Below the pieces are notes generated by a model. That model saw only the letters and a program-made list of their open reading frames with translations, was not told the origin of the DNA and made no database searches. Both the position numbers and the translations under genes were made by a program. From assembly GCF_008041945.1 (NCBI RefSeq), contig NZ_VKAD01000001.1, positions 1,860,001 through 1,924,000 of the forward strand: a stretch of DNA of 64,000 nt, given 5' to 3'. This stretch comes from Reinekea thalattae (GTDB lineage: Bacteria > Pseudomonadota > Gammaproteobacteria > Pseudomonadales > Natronospirillaceae). Of the stretch, positions 1 through 8,395 are shown piece after piece. Every line of letters starts with the position of its first letter. Position 1 is the stretch's first letter.

Positions 1-106
1 ACTTTTACCAAATACATCAACCCGCTGCTGCACTACTTATTTAGCTATTTAGTTTTAGTGCAACAACAGATAGTACAACAGTAGGCGTTGCTCATTCTCA
101 ACTGGC

Positions 107-484
107 TTAGAGCTTTTTAAGATCTTCTTCAATTTCGGCAATTTTATTGGCCACTACTTTTTCTAAGTGACGCAGCTCTGTGAGGATCTTTTTCTTCACA
201 TCGGCTTCGACGGCTTCTGCACCAACCACCTTATCGAGTTCTTCAACGATAAAACGAAGCGAGGGTGCAATCTCGGTGGTATTTGAATAGGTGTTCGTGC
301 CGCCGTCGACAACAACGCGCTTCTTTTGTCGTGGGTATTTAAATTTTTCACTGCGGGCAAAGAGCTCTCCTTTACCGCGTGCGTAATAGACTTTTAAGAC
401 ATCGGCATCACCTTCGGTGCGCACTGTGTATTTTTCTATCAAGTCTATGTTGTTAATACCGATAGCATTTAGGTGTGGGTACAT
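107..484 (-). CDS. yaeH: UPF0325 / DUF3461 family protein (YaeH-like)
   Basis: A 125-residue soluble protein matching the small UPF0325 family typified by E. coli YaeH. Shared features are the MYxxLxxxGI opening, the KGEFFA-like segment (here KGELFAR), the FKYPRQKK basic motif near residue 50 and the C-terminal helical LRHLExVVxxKIxEIExDLxKL pattern, which looks like a short coiled coil. Length agrees with the family. The molecular function is not established. It stands alone, transcribed leftward, and the 106 bases downstream to the window edge show no gene. No hairpin terminator is obvious. Confidence 0.85.
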   Translation of the reverse strand: MYPHLNAIGINNIDLIEKYTVRTEGDADVLKVYYARGKGELFARSEKFKYPRQKKRVVVDGGTNTYSNTTEIAPSLRFIVEELDKVVGAEAVEADVKKKILTELRHLEKVVANKIAEIEEDLKKL

Positions 485-772
485 GGGTGGTAATCCTTTT
501 CAGCAGTGAGTCAATTCTTATTGAACACAGATTAACCAACCCAAGCTAGCTTGCAAAGAGCCAAGTCGCAGGGTTGAAAACCTGAGGGCTACAGGTGAAA
601 TAGGTAATTTTATACTTTAGGCCTATTTTCATTGGCATAATCCATGTAAGAATGAATATCAAAGGATGATGCATTGTGCAATCAAGTTAGGGCAGAAGAT
701 GCTGTGCTGAGCAATAAATGAGATCGTTCAGCCAGGCTCTGGAGTCACAATTGCCAATTAGGAGAAAATGCA

Positions 773-1057
773 GTGGGCGTCCACGTTCGATTAGTCCAGA
801 TAGAAATGTATTTGCCACAAGCAACATCAAGCTCAGAATTACAAAAAGCTTTGGGCGCGCTGAAGCGACACTGCAAAAGCCAGCATCAGTTAGCGTTAGC
901 AATGGAGCCTTTTCGAGAACAAGAACGCGGCGGGTTTTCGCTGGTTGTTACCGGCATTGATAAACCAACTGTCGAACATGAAAGTGATCAGCTAATGAGC
1001 TGGTTAGAATCTAACATTGCAGGCCAAGTATTAGCCTCCAATGTCACTTGGTTGTGA
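773..1057 (+). CDS. Small DUF503-like protein
   Basis: A 94-residue protein starting at GTG 773, eight bases after a good ribosome binding site (AGGAG, 760-764). An ATG at 768 is out of frame. The pattern resembles the DUF503 family: an opening beta strand (VRLVQIEMYLP), a helix with ALGALKRHC, a second strand, then LVVTGIDKPTVEHESDQLMSWLESN, where DUF503 proteins have a valine-rich strand and a helix ending in a D-x-V/L-x-x-W/F-x-E pattern. That resemblance is from memory and is moderate. Function is unknown. The gene precedes the Mrp operon by 174 bases and may be transcribed separately. Confidence 0.6.
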   Translation: MGVHVRLVQIEMYLPQATSSSELQKALGALKRHCKSQHQLALAMEPFREQERGGFSLVVTGIDKPTVEHESDQLMSWLESNIAGQVLASNVTWL

Positions 1058-1231
1058 AATCAATCAACCAATAACCTTTAAAATCTCATGGGTGAAAGTA
1101 GAAACATTCTTGTTTTATACTTTTTAGCCTAAGATTGAATGGGTGTTTACTGGCCAACTATTGCCAGTAACGTTCGCCAAATAGAATGAGCAACGAACAC
1201 CAACAACGTTAACATAGGAGTATTACACCTC

Positions 1232-4027
1232 ATGGCGCTTTTTTGGGTCCCTCTGCTAACTGCTCTAGGTAGTTTAGCAGCACCGTCGACACTGGCTTTA
1301 AACCGAAGCCTCCGCCTTGCCATCAGTGCTTTATTTCCTGCCGCAGCGCTTGCCATTATTTTATCTTACACCGAGCAAGTTTTTGCCCAGGAATCGATCC
1401 GTTTTGCAATGGACTGGATTCCTGCTCTGGGCTTAGAGCTTTCGTTCCGTCTTGATGGTTTAGCCTATTTATTCTCGTTACTGATTCTGGCGATCGGCCT
1501 GTTGGTGATGCTGTACGCTCGCTACTATTTATCTGAACACGAAGCCTTTGGCCGTTTTTACGCCTACCTAATGTTATTTATGACCGCCATGCTTGGCATT
1601 GTGCTTTCTAATAACGTATTGCAAATGTGGTTCTTCTGGGAACTCACCAGCCTAACTTCCTTTTTGTTGATCAGTTTTTGGGGCCACCGCTCCGATGCTC
1701 GCAAAGGCGCACGTATGGCATTGACCATTACCGGCGCTGGCGGCTTGGCGTTATTAGGTGGCTTAATGTTGATTGGTCAACTAGTTGGCTCGTTTGACTT
1801 AGATGTCATCCTTGCCAGCCGCGAATTGATCCAAGGTTCTGATCAATACTTAGTGATTTTAATCTTGGTGCTTATTGGTGCTTTTACCAAATCGGCCCAG
1901 TTCCCGTTTTTCTTTTGGTTGCCACACGCCATGGCTGCACCAACACCTGTCAGCGCTTACTTGCACTCAGCAACCATGGTCAAGGCGGGCATCTTTTTAA
2001 TGGCGCGGATGTTCCCTGTTTTAGCCGGTACCGAAGCCTGGTTCCTCATTGTCAGCATTACCGGTTTACTAACGTTGTTGATCGGTGCTTACATGGCACT
2101 GTTTAAACACGACCTTAAGGGTTTACTGGCCTACTCAACGGTCAGCCATTTGGGTTTAATTACTTTATTGCTCGGCTTAGGTACCAAGCTGGGCGCGGTC
2201 GCGGCCATTTTCCACATCATTAACCATGCGACCTTTAAAGCATCGTTATTTATGGCGGCCGGTATTATCGACCATGAAACGGGCACTCGTGATATGCGCA
2301 AACTCAGCGGCCTGTGGAAGTACATGCCGCAAACCGCAGCGCTGGCAATGATCGCCTCTTCGGCGATGGCCGGTATTCCGTTATTTAACGGTTTCTTATC
2401 GAAAGAGATGTTCTTTGCTGAAACACTGAACCAAAGCACGCTCGGCTCGATCTCGTGGATGATTCCTGTTTTTGCCACCATTGGCGCAGCCTTCTCAGTG
2501 GCCTATTCATTGCGCTTTATTCACGATGTTTTCTTTAATGGCGACGCCTCCGACTTACCTAAAAAGCCGCATGAACCACCTCGTTACATGCGTGTGCCGG
2601 TCGAAATTTTAGCCGCGCTGTGTCTTATCATTGGTATCTTCCCTGCCGCTGTTGTCGGCGATTTACTGAAAGCCGCCTCCGCCTCGGTGCTCGGCGACAA
2701 GCTGCCGTACTATCACCTACACATTTGGCATGGCTTTAATCTGCCGCTAATGATGAGTGCAATCGCTTTAGTGGGCGGTGTCGCACTCTATATGAATCGC
2801 CAATTATTGTTCCGAGTACAGGCCAACTTTACCGAACGCAACGAAAGCATTGTGTTCGATAACGGCATTAAAAAAGTACGCAATGCCGCTCGTTGGTTTA
2901 TGCAGCGCTTTGATAACGGTGCCACTCAACGCTCTGTATTCTGGCTGCTATTTTTTGCCTTAGTCGTCTCATTGCCACCGCTGATGCAGTTAAACTCAAC
3001 CGCTGGTGCACGACCACAATTGCCGGTAGATACCGTGATGGTCGCTGGTGCTGTGTTGCTGTGTATCGCTTCAATCGCAACGGTGATTTGGCATTATTTA
3101 CGGCTGCTATCGCTGTTGTTGTTATCGGTTGTTGGCATGATCGTATCGCTCGCCTTTGTTTTATTTTCAGCGCCAGACTTAGCACTGACTCAGCTTTCGG
3201 TCGAGGTTGTCACCATCGTTCTATTGCTGTTAGCGCTGTACTTTTTACCACAGCGCTCGCGCAACTATGCTCCGCCAAGCTTGATGGTGCGCGACCTATC
3301 CGTCGCGGTATTAATTGGCGGTGTGGTTGGCACACTCACCTACGCCATGCTGACTCGTCCGCTCGACACTATTTCAAGCTTTTATACCGAGAACGCCAAA
3401 GCCTTAGGCGGCGGTACTAACATCGTCAACGTGATCTTGGTCGACTTCCGTGGCTTTGATACCTTCGGTGAAATCACAGTATTGGCCATTGCAGCACTGG
3501 GTATTTATAAACTGATTGCTCGCATGCGCATATTTTTACCTTCTGCCAACCCAGAAGGTATTCCTTGGGCAAAAGACAAACATCCCTTTATGTTCGAGGT
3601 AATTTCACAAGCGCTGTTACCGCTGGCGTTATTGATTTCCTGTTATATTTTCTTACGCGGCCACAACTTACCTGGCGGCGGCTTTATTGCAGGCCTGATT
3701 ACTTCTATTGCCATTATTCAGCAGTACATTGCGCACGGTAACGACTGGTTAGTACCACGCATTAAGCTGAATTACTTAACGCTAATAAGTAGCGGTTTAT
3801 TGATTGCCTTTATCACCGGTGTTGGTGGTTTTATTTGGCAGCAACCTTTCTTGAAAAGCTGGCACGATTACATCGACTTCCCACTGGTTGGCAAACTCGA
3901 AATTGCCAGCGCCATGGGCTTTGATTTAGGCGTGTACCTGACCGTGATTGGTTCTTCTATGATGATTCTCGCTAACTTAGGCGGCTTAACAACGGTTGAT
4001 CGTTTACGACCGAAGGAGCATAAATAA
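1232..4027 (+). CDS. mrpA: Na+(K+)/H+ antiporter Mrp subunit A fused to subunit B
   Basis: First and largest subunit (931 residues) of a Mrp/Mnh/Pha multisubunit cation/proton antiporter in the inner membrane. Residues about 60-115 form the antiporter N domain. Residues about 130-420 are the proton-pumping NuoL-like core, with WFFWELTSLTSFLL holding the key glutamate and LPHAMAAPTPVSAYLHSATMVKAG the lysine/histidine helix. A MrpA C-terminal region follows at about 600-790. The last 130 residues carry an MnhB domain (SCYIFLRGHNLPGGGFIAGLI). Separate MrpA proteins are about 800 residues, so this is the A/B fusion of group 2 operons. Its stop overlaps the start of subunit C by one base. Confidence 0.95.
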   Translation: MALFWVPLLTALGSLAAPSTLALNRSLRLAISALFPAAALAIILSYTEQVFAQESIRFAMDWIPALGLELSFRLDGLAYLFSLLILAIGLLVMLYARYYLSEHEAFGRFYAYLMLFMTAMLGIVLSNNVLQMWFFWELTSLTSFLLISFWGHRSDARKGARMALTITGAGGLALLGGLMLIGQLVGSFDLDVILASRELIQGSDQYLVILILVLIGAFTKSAQFPFFFWLPHAMAAPTPVSAYLHSATMVKAGIFLMARMFPVLAGTEAWFLIVSITGLLTLLIGAYMALFKHDLKGLLAYSTVSHLGLITLLLGLGTKLGAVAAIFHIINHATFKASLFMAAGIIDHETGTRDMRKLSGLWKYMPQTAALAMIASSAMAGIPLFNGFLSKEMFFAETLNQSTLGSISWMIPVFATIGAAFSVAYSLRFIHDVFFNGDASDLPKKPHEPPRYMRVPVEILAALCLIIGIFPAAVVGDLLKAASASVLGDKLPYYHLHIWHGFNLPLMMSAIALVGGVALYMNRQLLFRVQANFTERNESIVFDNGIKKVRNAARWFMQRFDNGATQRSVFWLLFFALVVSLPPLMQLNSTAGARPQLPVDTVMVAGAVLLCIASIATVIWHYLRLLSLLLLSVVGMIVSLAFVLFSAPDLALTQLSVEVVTIVLLLLALYFLPQRSRNYAPPSLMVRDLSVAVLIGGVVGTLTYAMLTRPLDTISSFYTENAKALGGGTNIVNVILVDFRGFDTFGEITVLAIAALGIYKLIARMRIFLPSANPEGIPWAKDKHPFMFEVISQALLPLALLISCYIFLRGHNLPGGGFIAGLITSIAIIQQYIAHGNDWLVPRIKLNYLTLISSGLLIAFITGVGGFIWQQPFLKSWHDYIDFPLVGKLEIASAMGFDLGVYLTVIGSSMMILANLGGLTTVDRLRPKEHK

Positions 4028-4389
4028 TGGAACTGCTGTTCGCATTTTGCATTGGCACATTAACCAGCTGTGGCGTTTACCTAACGCTTCGCGCAACCAC
4101 CTTTAGCTTTGTGCTTGGCTTAACGTTACTTTCTTATGCGGTGAATCTATTTTTATTCGCCAGTGGCGGCCTAATGATCAACGCTGCACCGATTTTAAAA
4201 ACAGGTGAGCTAATTACCGATCCATTGCCGCAAGCCTTGGTGTTAACCGCCATTGTTATTGGCTTTGCGATGACCGCCTTTATTGTAATTTTAGCCATGC
4301 GCGCACGCGCCGACTTGGGTAATGATCATCTCGATGGCAACCCACCAGACCTACCAGAAGTAAAACGTGGAGGCGATAGCCGATCATGA
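4027..4389 (+). CDS. mrpC: Na+/H+ antiporter Mrp subunit C
   Basis: A 120-residue NuoK-like membrane subunit with three transmembrane helices. The helices lie at about 2-22, 26-48 and 68-92, and the segment LPQALVLTAIVIGFAMTAF is typical of MnhC/MrpC. It overlaps the A/B subunit upstream by one base (TAATG) and subunit D downstream by four bases (ATGA), so translation of the operon is probably coupled. It forms part of the complex-I-like membrane arm that exchanges Na+ or K+ for protons. Confidence 0.93.
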   Translation: MELLFAFCIGTLTSCGVYLTLRATTFSFVLGLTLLSYAVNLFLFASGGLMINAAPILKTGELITDPLPQALVLTAIVIGFAMTAFIVILAMRARADLGNDHLDGNPPDLPEVKRGGDSRS

Positions 4390-5915
4390 ACCACCTGCCC
4401 ATCTTACCGATTTTAATACCGGCGCTTGCTGGCATATTAATGTTGTTCCCAACACCGGCGAGCAGCATAAAATATCAGCGTTGGCTCGCTTACCTAAGCT
4501 TTGCTGCTATGGCTTACGTGTGCTGGCAAATAGTGGTCAGCGCTCAGTACGAAACCACGCTTTATGTGCTCGGTGGCTGGCAGCCGCCTTTTGGTATTAT
4601 GCTGCTGCTCGATCACCTTTCGGCGATCATGATTACACTCACCACCTTGCTGGCGTTTTGCGCCTGCTTGTACGGCACCGCAGAAGAGCAAACCACTGGC
4701 CGCTTCTTTTATCCGCTGTTTATGTTCCAGCTTATGGGTATAAACGGTGCTTTCTTAACCGGTGATATCTTCAACCTGTTTGTATTTTTTGAAATTTTAT
4801 TAATCGCCTCCTATGCGCTGTTGGTGCACGGTGGCGGTAAAGAAAAAACCGGTGCTGCGGTACATTACATTGCGCTGAACCTATTAGGCTCCGCTTTTTT
4901 CCTTATCGCATTAGGCACACTTTACGGCACGCTCGGCACGCTCAACATGGCTGACATGGCCGAAAAAGTGGCCTTGCTATCGCCACAACAGCAGGCCATC
5001 GCTAAAGCGGGTGGCTTATTACTGTTAGTTGTCTTCGGTCTTAAATCGGCCATGCTGCCATTGCACTTTTGGTTGCCTAAAACCTATTCGGCCGCAGCCG
5101 CTCCAATTGCTGCGCTGTTTGCGATTATGACCAAGGTTGGCCTGTACTCTATTTTCCGAGTCTTCGGTGGTATCTTTGGTAACGATGCTGGCGCTCTTGC
5201 AAACATTGCTACGCCGTGGATTTGGCCTCTTGGTATTGCCACTATTATCATCGGCTCCATCGGAGTTTTAGCGGCACCGTCACTGCGCCTAATGATTGCG
5301 AATGTAATCATTGTTTCAGTCGGTACGCTGTTACTCAGCTTTGTTATCAACGATGGCAAAGGCTTGAGTGCAGGGCTGTACTACCTAATCCATTCCACTC
5401 TAGTTGGCGGCGCACTGTTCTTAATTGCTGACCTAATCCGCATACAGCGCGGCGGCGCACAAGATCGTTTTGTGATAGCTCGATCACTGGCGCAGCCGGG
5501 CTTAATTGGTAGCTTCTTCTTTATTGCTGCCATTGCCGCTGTTGGTTTACCGCCGCTGTCTGGCTTTGTCGGTAAAGCATTAATCTTAAAGTCGGTCATT
5601 GCAGCCAACCAACAGCTTTGGGTTTGGAGTGTCATTCTATTAGGCAGTCTGGTTGCTCTAATCGCTTTTTCGCGTGCAGGCACCATGCTGTTTTGGCATG
5701 TCTCCGGTGCCAAAGCAGACGACAGTAAAAAGGCAAAACCGGCACAGGTCATTGCTATCAGTCTGCTATTGCTCGCCACACCAATACTAACCATTTTTGC
5801 GCATCCGGTGACGCTGTATACCGAACAAGCCGCTGGCGATATTCATAACAGCATGTATCAAGTTCAGGATGTTATCCATAACTCAGAAAAGGTTTCTCAC
5901 GATGGACACCACTAA
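4386..5915 (+). CDS. mrpD: Na+/H+ antiporter Mrp subunit D
   Basis: A 509-residue NuoN/NuoM-like antiporter subunit with about 14 predicted membrane helices. It keeps the conserved acidic helix (FNLFVFFEILLIASYALLVHG) and the lysine-bearing LKSAMLPLHFWLPKTYSAAAAPIAA segment seen in complex I pumping subunits. It starts four bases inside subunit C and ends 14 bases inside subunit E. It acts with subunit A as the presumed ion-translocating core. Confidence 0.94.
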   Translation: MNHLPILPILIPALAGILMLFPTPASSIKYQRWLAYLSFAAMAYVCWQIVVSAQYETTLYVLGGWQPPFGIMLLLDHLSAIMITLTTLLAFCACLYGTAEEQTTGRFFYPLFMFQLMGINGAFLTGDIFNLFVFFEILLIASYALLVHGGGKEKTGAAVHYIALNLLGSAFFLIALGTLYGTLGTLNMADMAEKVALLSPQQQAIAKAGGLLLLVVFGLKSAMLPLHFWLPKTYSAAAAPIAALFAIMTKVGLYSIFRVFGGIFGNDAGALANIATPWIWPLGIATIIIGSIGVLAAPSLRLMIANVIIVSVGTLLLSFVINDGKGLSAGLYYLIHSTLVGGALFLIADLIRIQRGGAQDRFVIARSLAQPGLIGSFFFIAAIAAVGLPPLSGFVGKALILKSVIAANQQLWVWSVILLGSLVALIAFSRAGTMLFWHVSGAKADDSKKAKPAQVIAISLLLLATPILTIFAHPVTLYTEQAAGDIHNSMYQVQDVIHNSEKVSHDGHH

Positions 5916-6405
5916 TCAACGTAAGCCTAAAATTCGGTTTTTTACCTTTACGCTGCTTTTTGTTGTGTGGATTCTGCTTACCAATTCCTTAACCATTGGC
6001 AACATTTTATTGGCGCTGTTTTTATCAGCGTCGATCGTTTGGTTGGTACGGGATATTCGTAGTAACACCATTCGCCTACACAAGCCGTTATCGATCCCTA
6101 AATACGTTTTAATACTTTTTTGGGACATCGTTAGCTCTAATTTTATTGTCGCCAAACAAGTCTTAGGGCCGATTAAAAAACTAAAGCCGGGCTTTGTTGC
6201 CGTGCCATTGGATATGCGCGAGCCTATTCCAATTACGCTGCTAGCCAGTACCGTTTCGCTAACACCCGGCACTGTCAGTACTGAAGTTTCGGAAGATTTT
6301 TCCATACTTTATGTTCATGCACTTAACGTCAGCGATGAACAGGCACTCATTAACGAGATTAAACAGCGTTACGAAAAACCGCTGAAGGAGATTTTTGGAT
6401 GCTAA
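5902..6405 (+). CDS. mrpE: Na+/H+ antiporter Mrp subunit E
   Basis: MnhE family protein of 167 residues from the ATG at 5902 (MDTTNQRKPK). An upstream in-frame start at 5869 would overlap mrpD by 47 bases and is less likely. Two N-terminal membrane helices span about residues 12-50. They are followed by the family hallmark region: LIFLWDI-like sequence, then VPLDMREPIPITLLASTVSLTPGTVSTEVSED. An AAAGG stretch at 5887-5891 could serve as a weak ribosome binding site. The end overlaps mrpF by seven bases. Subunit E aids assembly and activity of the antiporter. Confidence 0.9.
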   Translation: MDTTNQRKPKIRFFTFTLLFVVWILLTNSLTIGNILLALFLSASIVWLVRDIRSNTIRLHKPLSIPKYVLILFWDIVSSNFIVAKQVLGPIKKLKPGFVAVPLDMREPIPITLLASTVSLTPGTVSTEVSEDFSILYVHALNVSDEQALINEIKQRYEKPLKEIFGC

Positions 6406-6668
6406 ATATAGTTGGTATTTTTGTCAGCAGCCTGATCGGTATTTCTTTGTTACTTAACATGTGGCGCTTTATGAAAGGCCCTAACATGCTAGACCGAGTA
6501 ATAGCGCTAGACACTATGTACATCAACGCCATTGCCTTGATTATTTTGCTCGGTATTTTTCTTGATACCACGCTCTACTACGAAGGCGCGTTGCTTATCG
6601 CGATGCTTGGCTTTGTCAGTACTTCGGCGATTTGTAAATTTGTTCTACGTGGCGACATCATCGAATAA
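6399..6668 (+). CDS. mrpF: Na+/H+ antiporter Mrp subunit F
   Basis: An 89-residue protein with three membrane helices, matching MnhF/MrpF in length. The motif GPNMLDRVIALDTMYINAIALIILLGI at about residues 27-55 corresponds to the GPSxxDRVxAxD signature of the family. It overlaps mrpE by seven bases and is followed 27 bases later by mrpG. Confidence 0.92.
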   Translation: MLNIVGIFVSSLIGISLLLNMWRFMKGPNMLDRVIALDTMYINAIALIILLGIFLDTTLYYEGALLIAMLGFVSTSAICKFVLRGDIIE

Positions 6669-6695
6669 CCACGTACTCATTGATTAGGAGATGAG

Positions 6696-7049
6696 ATGAC
6701 TATTAACGAAATTATAACCGCCGTATTACTGCTCATTGGCGGTCTGTTTTTATTTATTGGCTCAATTGGTTTGGTTCGATTACCGGACTTTTTCACCCGT
6801 CTACACGCACCGACAAAAGCCTCAACATTAGGCATCGGCGCGGTACTCATTGCCTCATTGGTTTATTTTTCTAGCCAAGAAAGCGGCATTAATATTAAAG
6901 AATTGTTGATCACCTTATTTATTGTTTTGAGTGCGCCGATAACCGCTCACATGCTTTCTAAAGCTGCGCTGCATGTGCGCCTGCCAATGCAAGACAACAC
7001 CTTAAATAAAGACATGGTCGAAAAAATTCGCAATAGAGAATCGTCTTAA
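6696..7049 (+). CDS. mrpG: Na+/H+ antiporter Mrp subunit G
   Basis: A 117-residue MnhG family subunit with three membrane helices. The family signature IGLVRLPDFFTRLHAPTKASTLG is visible at residues 24-46, followed by SAPITAHMLSKAALH near residue 80. A purine-rich ribosome binding site (AGGAGATGAG) precedes the ATG. It completes the Mrp complex. The next gene, a kinase, begins only six bases after its stop and is probably in the same transcript. Confidence 0.93.
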   Translation: MTINEIITAVLLLIGGLFLFIGSIGLVRLPDFFTRLHAPTKASTLGIGAVLIASLVYFSSQESGINIKELLITLFIVLSAPITAHMLSKAALHVRLPMQDNTLNKDMVEKIRNRESS

Positions 7050-7055
7050 ACTATC

Positions 7056-7613
7056 GTGAACGCCTGCTTATTTTTTTACGGTAAATCCGGCTCGGGTAAA
7101 TCCTTTGCCGGAGACCTTCTCGCCGAATTACTCGGTTGGCAGCTTTACCATGCCGACCAAGACATCACTCCAGAAATGCAAACCGCATTAGCAAACCAGC
7201 AACCCTTTACCAATGCGATGCGTGATCAGTTTTTTTATAATGTTGGCGAAAAAATCCAGCAGCTTAACAGCCAACATCATCGCCTCATCGTCACCCAAGG
7301 CGCTTACAAACAAAAGCACCGTGATTACCTTAAATCGAAACTGCCGCAACTATATTTAGTGCAAGTAAATTGCCCCGATGAACAAATTATGCAGCGGATA
7401 GAGCAACGAAAAAGCGGCATCAGCCTGGCTAGCGCAAAGGCGTTATTGGCTGACTTTGAAGCTTCAGTGCAAGGGGATTACGTACTGGAAAACGGTGGCT
7501 CACGCCAACAACTCATTGCGAGTATGGTGCACATGGCAGAACAAATGCCGGAGTTATTTTCAACAGAAGAACTGGCCACTCTTACTCAAGCAGCAAAAGT
7601 GGCACAAGGATAA
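7056..7613 (+). CDS. P-loop kinase of the gluconokinase/shikimate kinase type
   Basis: A 185-residue protein starting at GTG 7056. It opens with a Walker A loop (GKSGSGKS, residues 9-16). The middle (ITPEMQTALANQQPFTNAMRDQFF, then LIVTQGAYKQKHRDYL) follows the gluconokinase plan, in which the acceptor sugar is bound and a CSALKKxYRDxLR-like segment forms the lid. VNCPDEQIMQRIEQRKS matches the kinase segment ahead of the last helix. Acceptor specificity cannot be read. It sits six bases behind mrpG, an unusual partner. It is convergent with trpA, whose stop lies 15 bases away. Confidence 0.7.
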   Translation: MNACLFFYGKSGSGKSFAGDLLAELLGWQLYHADQDITPEMQTALANQQPFTNAMRDQFFYNVGEKIQQLNSQHHRLIVTQGAYKQKHRDYLKSKLPQLYLVQVNCPDEQIMQRIEQRKSGISLASAKALLADFEASVQGDYVLENGGSRQQLIASMVHMAEQMPELFSTEELATLTQAAKVAQG

Positions 7614-7627
7614 CTACGCGTTACCGC

Positions 7628-8395
7628 TTAGCCTGCTAGACCAGAATCTTGCAACAACTGGTGCATTTTTTCTGCGGCCTTATCACTGCCCTGATCGCGT
7701 TGCCATTCAATGTATTTTGAACAAAACGCAGCGATTTCTGCGGTACCAGTTAAGGCTTTTAAATCTTCTGCCGCACGTACGCCAAAACCAATCGCTAGTG
7801 GTAAGTCGGTGTGTGTACGAATACGGGCAACGTAATTCTCAAACTCTTCACCCCATTGCGTTTGCTTACCGGTGACACCCATACGAGAAACAACGTAAAT
7901 AAAACCACGCGCATTAGCGGCTATTTTTGCCACACGCTCATCGCTGATATTAGGAGTCACCATTAAAATCGGCGCAATGCCTAAGGCATCAAGTTTCGGC
8001 AACCAAGGCTCAATTTGCTCAACGGGCATATCAGGAATAATCATGGCTTTAATGCCAGCAGCGGCGGCATCTTCAAATAATTTTTCCAAACCGTATCGAT
8101 ACAGCGGATTAAGATAGCTCATTAAAATAAAGCTAGCTTGCGGATGCGCTTTAGTCACCTTTGCTGCTAATTCTAATGTCGCTTTCACCGAGCCACCCAT
8201 TTTGAGTGCATCGTAACAGGCATTCACCAGCGTATGACCATCGGCAACGGGGTCACTAAAGGGTACCTGCAATTCGATTAGATTAACGCCTGCTTCAACC
8301 AAGCCTGCAATGGCTTTTTCGTTTTCATCCAAGCTCGGAAAGCCAACCACGGCGTGCGACATAACCTGTAATTTTTGGTGCTGCTGCGGAATCAT
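7628..8395 (-). CDS. trpA: Tryptophan synthase alpha subunit
   Basis: A 255-residue TIM-barrel enzyme that splits indole-3-glycerol phosphate and channels indole to TrpB. The catalytic acids are visible as E41 (IELQVPFSDP) and D52 (VADG). The GFIYVVSRMGVTG segment of the phosphate site follows at about residue 165. The usual ELGVPFSDP glycine is replaced by glutamine here. It is translated behind trpB with a four-base ATGA overlap. Length is slightly under the E. coli 268 residues. Confidence 0.95.
   Translation of the reverse strand: MIPQQHQKLQVMSHAVVGFPSLDENEKAIAGLVEAGVNLIELQVPFSDPVADGHTLVNACYDALKMGGSVKATLELAAKVTKAHPQASFILMSYLNPLYRYGLEKLFEDAAAAGIKAMIIPDMPVEQIEPWLPKLDALGIAPILMVTPNISDERVAKIAANARGFIYVVSRMGVTGKQTQWGEEFENYVARIRTHTDLPLAIGFGVRAAEDLKALTGTAEIAAFCSKYIEWQRDQGSDKAAEKMHQLLQDSGLAG

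Noticed and set aside
598-628. AAATAGG/CCTATTT inverted repeat upstream of the DUF503-like gene
   Set aside because: It is a short, A/T-rich seven-base repeat with no T run and no clear relation to a promoter.
687-960. Two overlapping reading frames upstream of the DUF503-like gene
   Set aside because: Their sequences are low in order, rich in Arg and Ser, and overlap a better supported gene at 773 with a real ribosome binding site.
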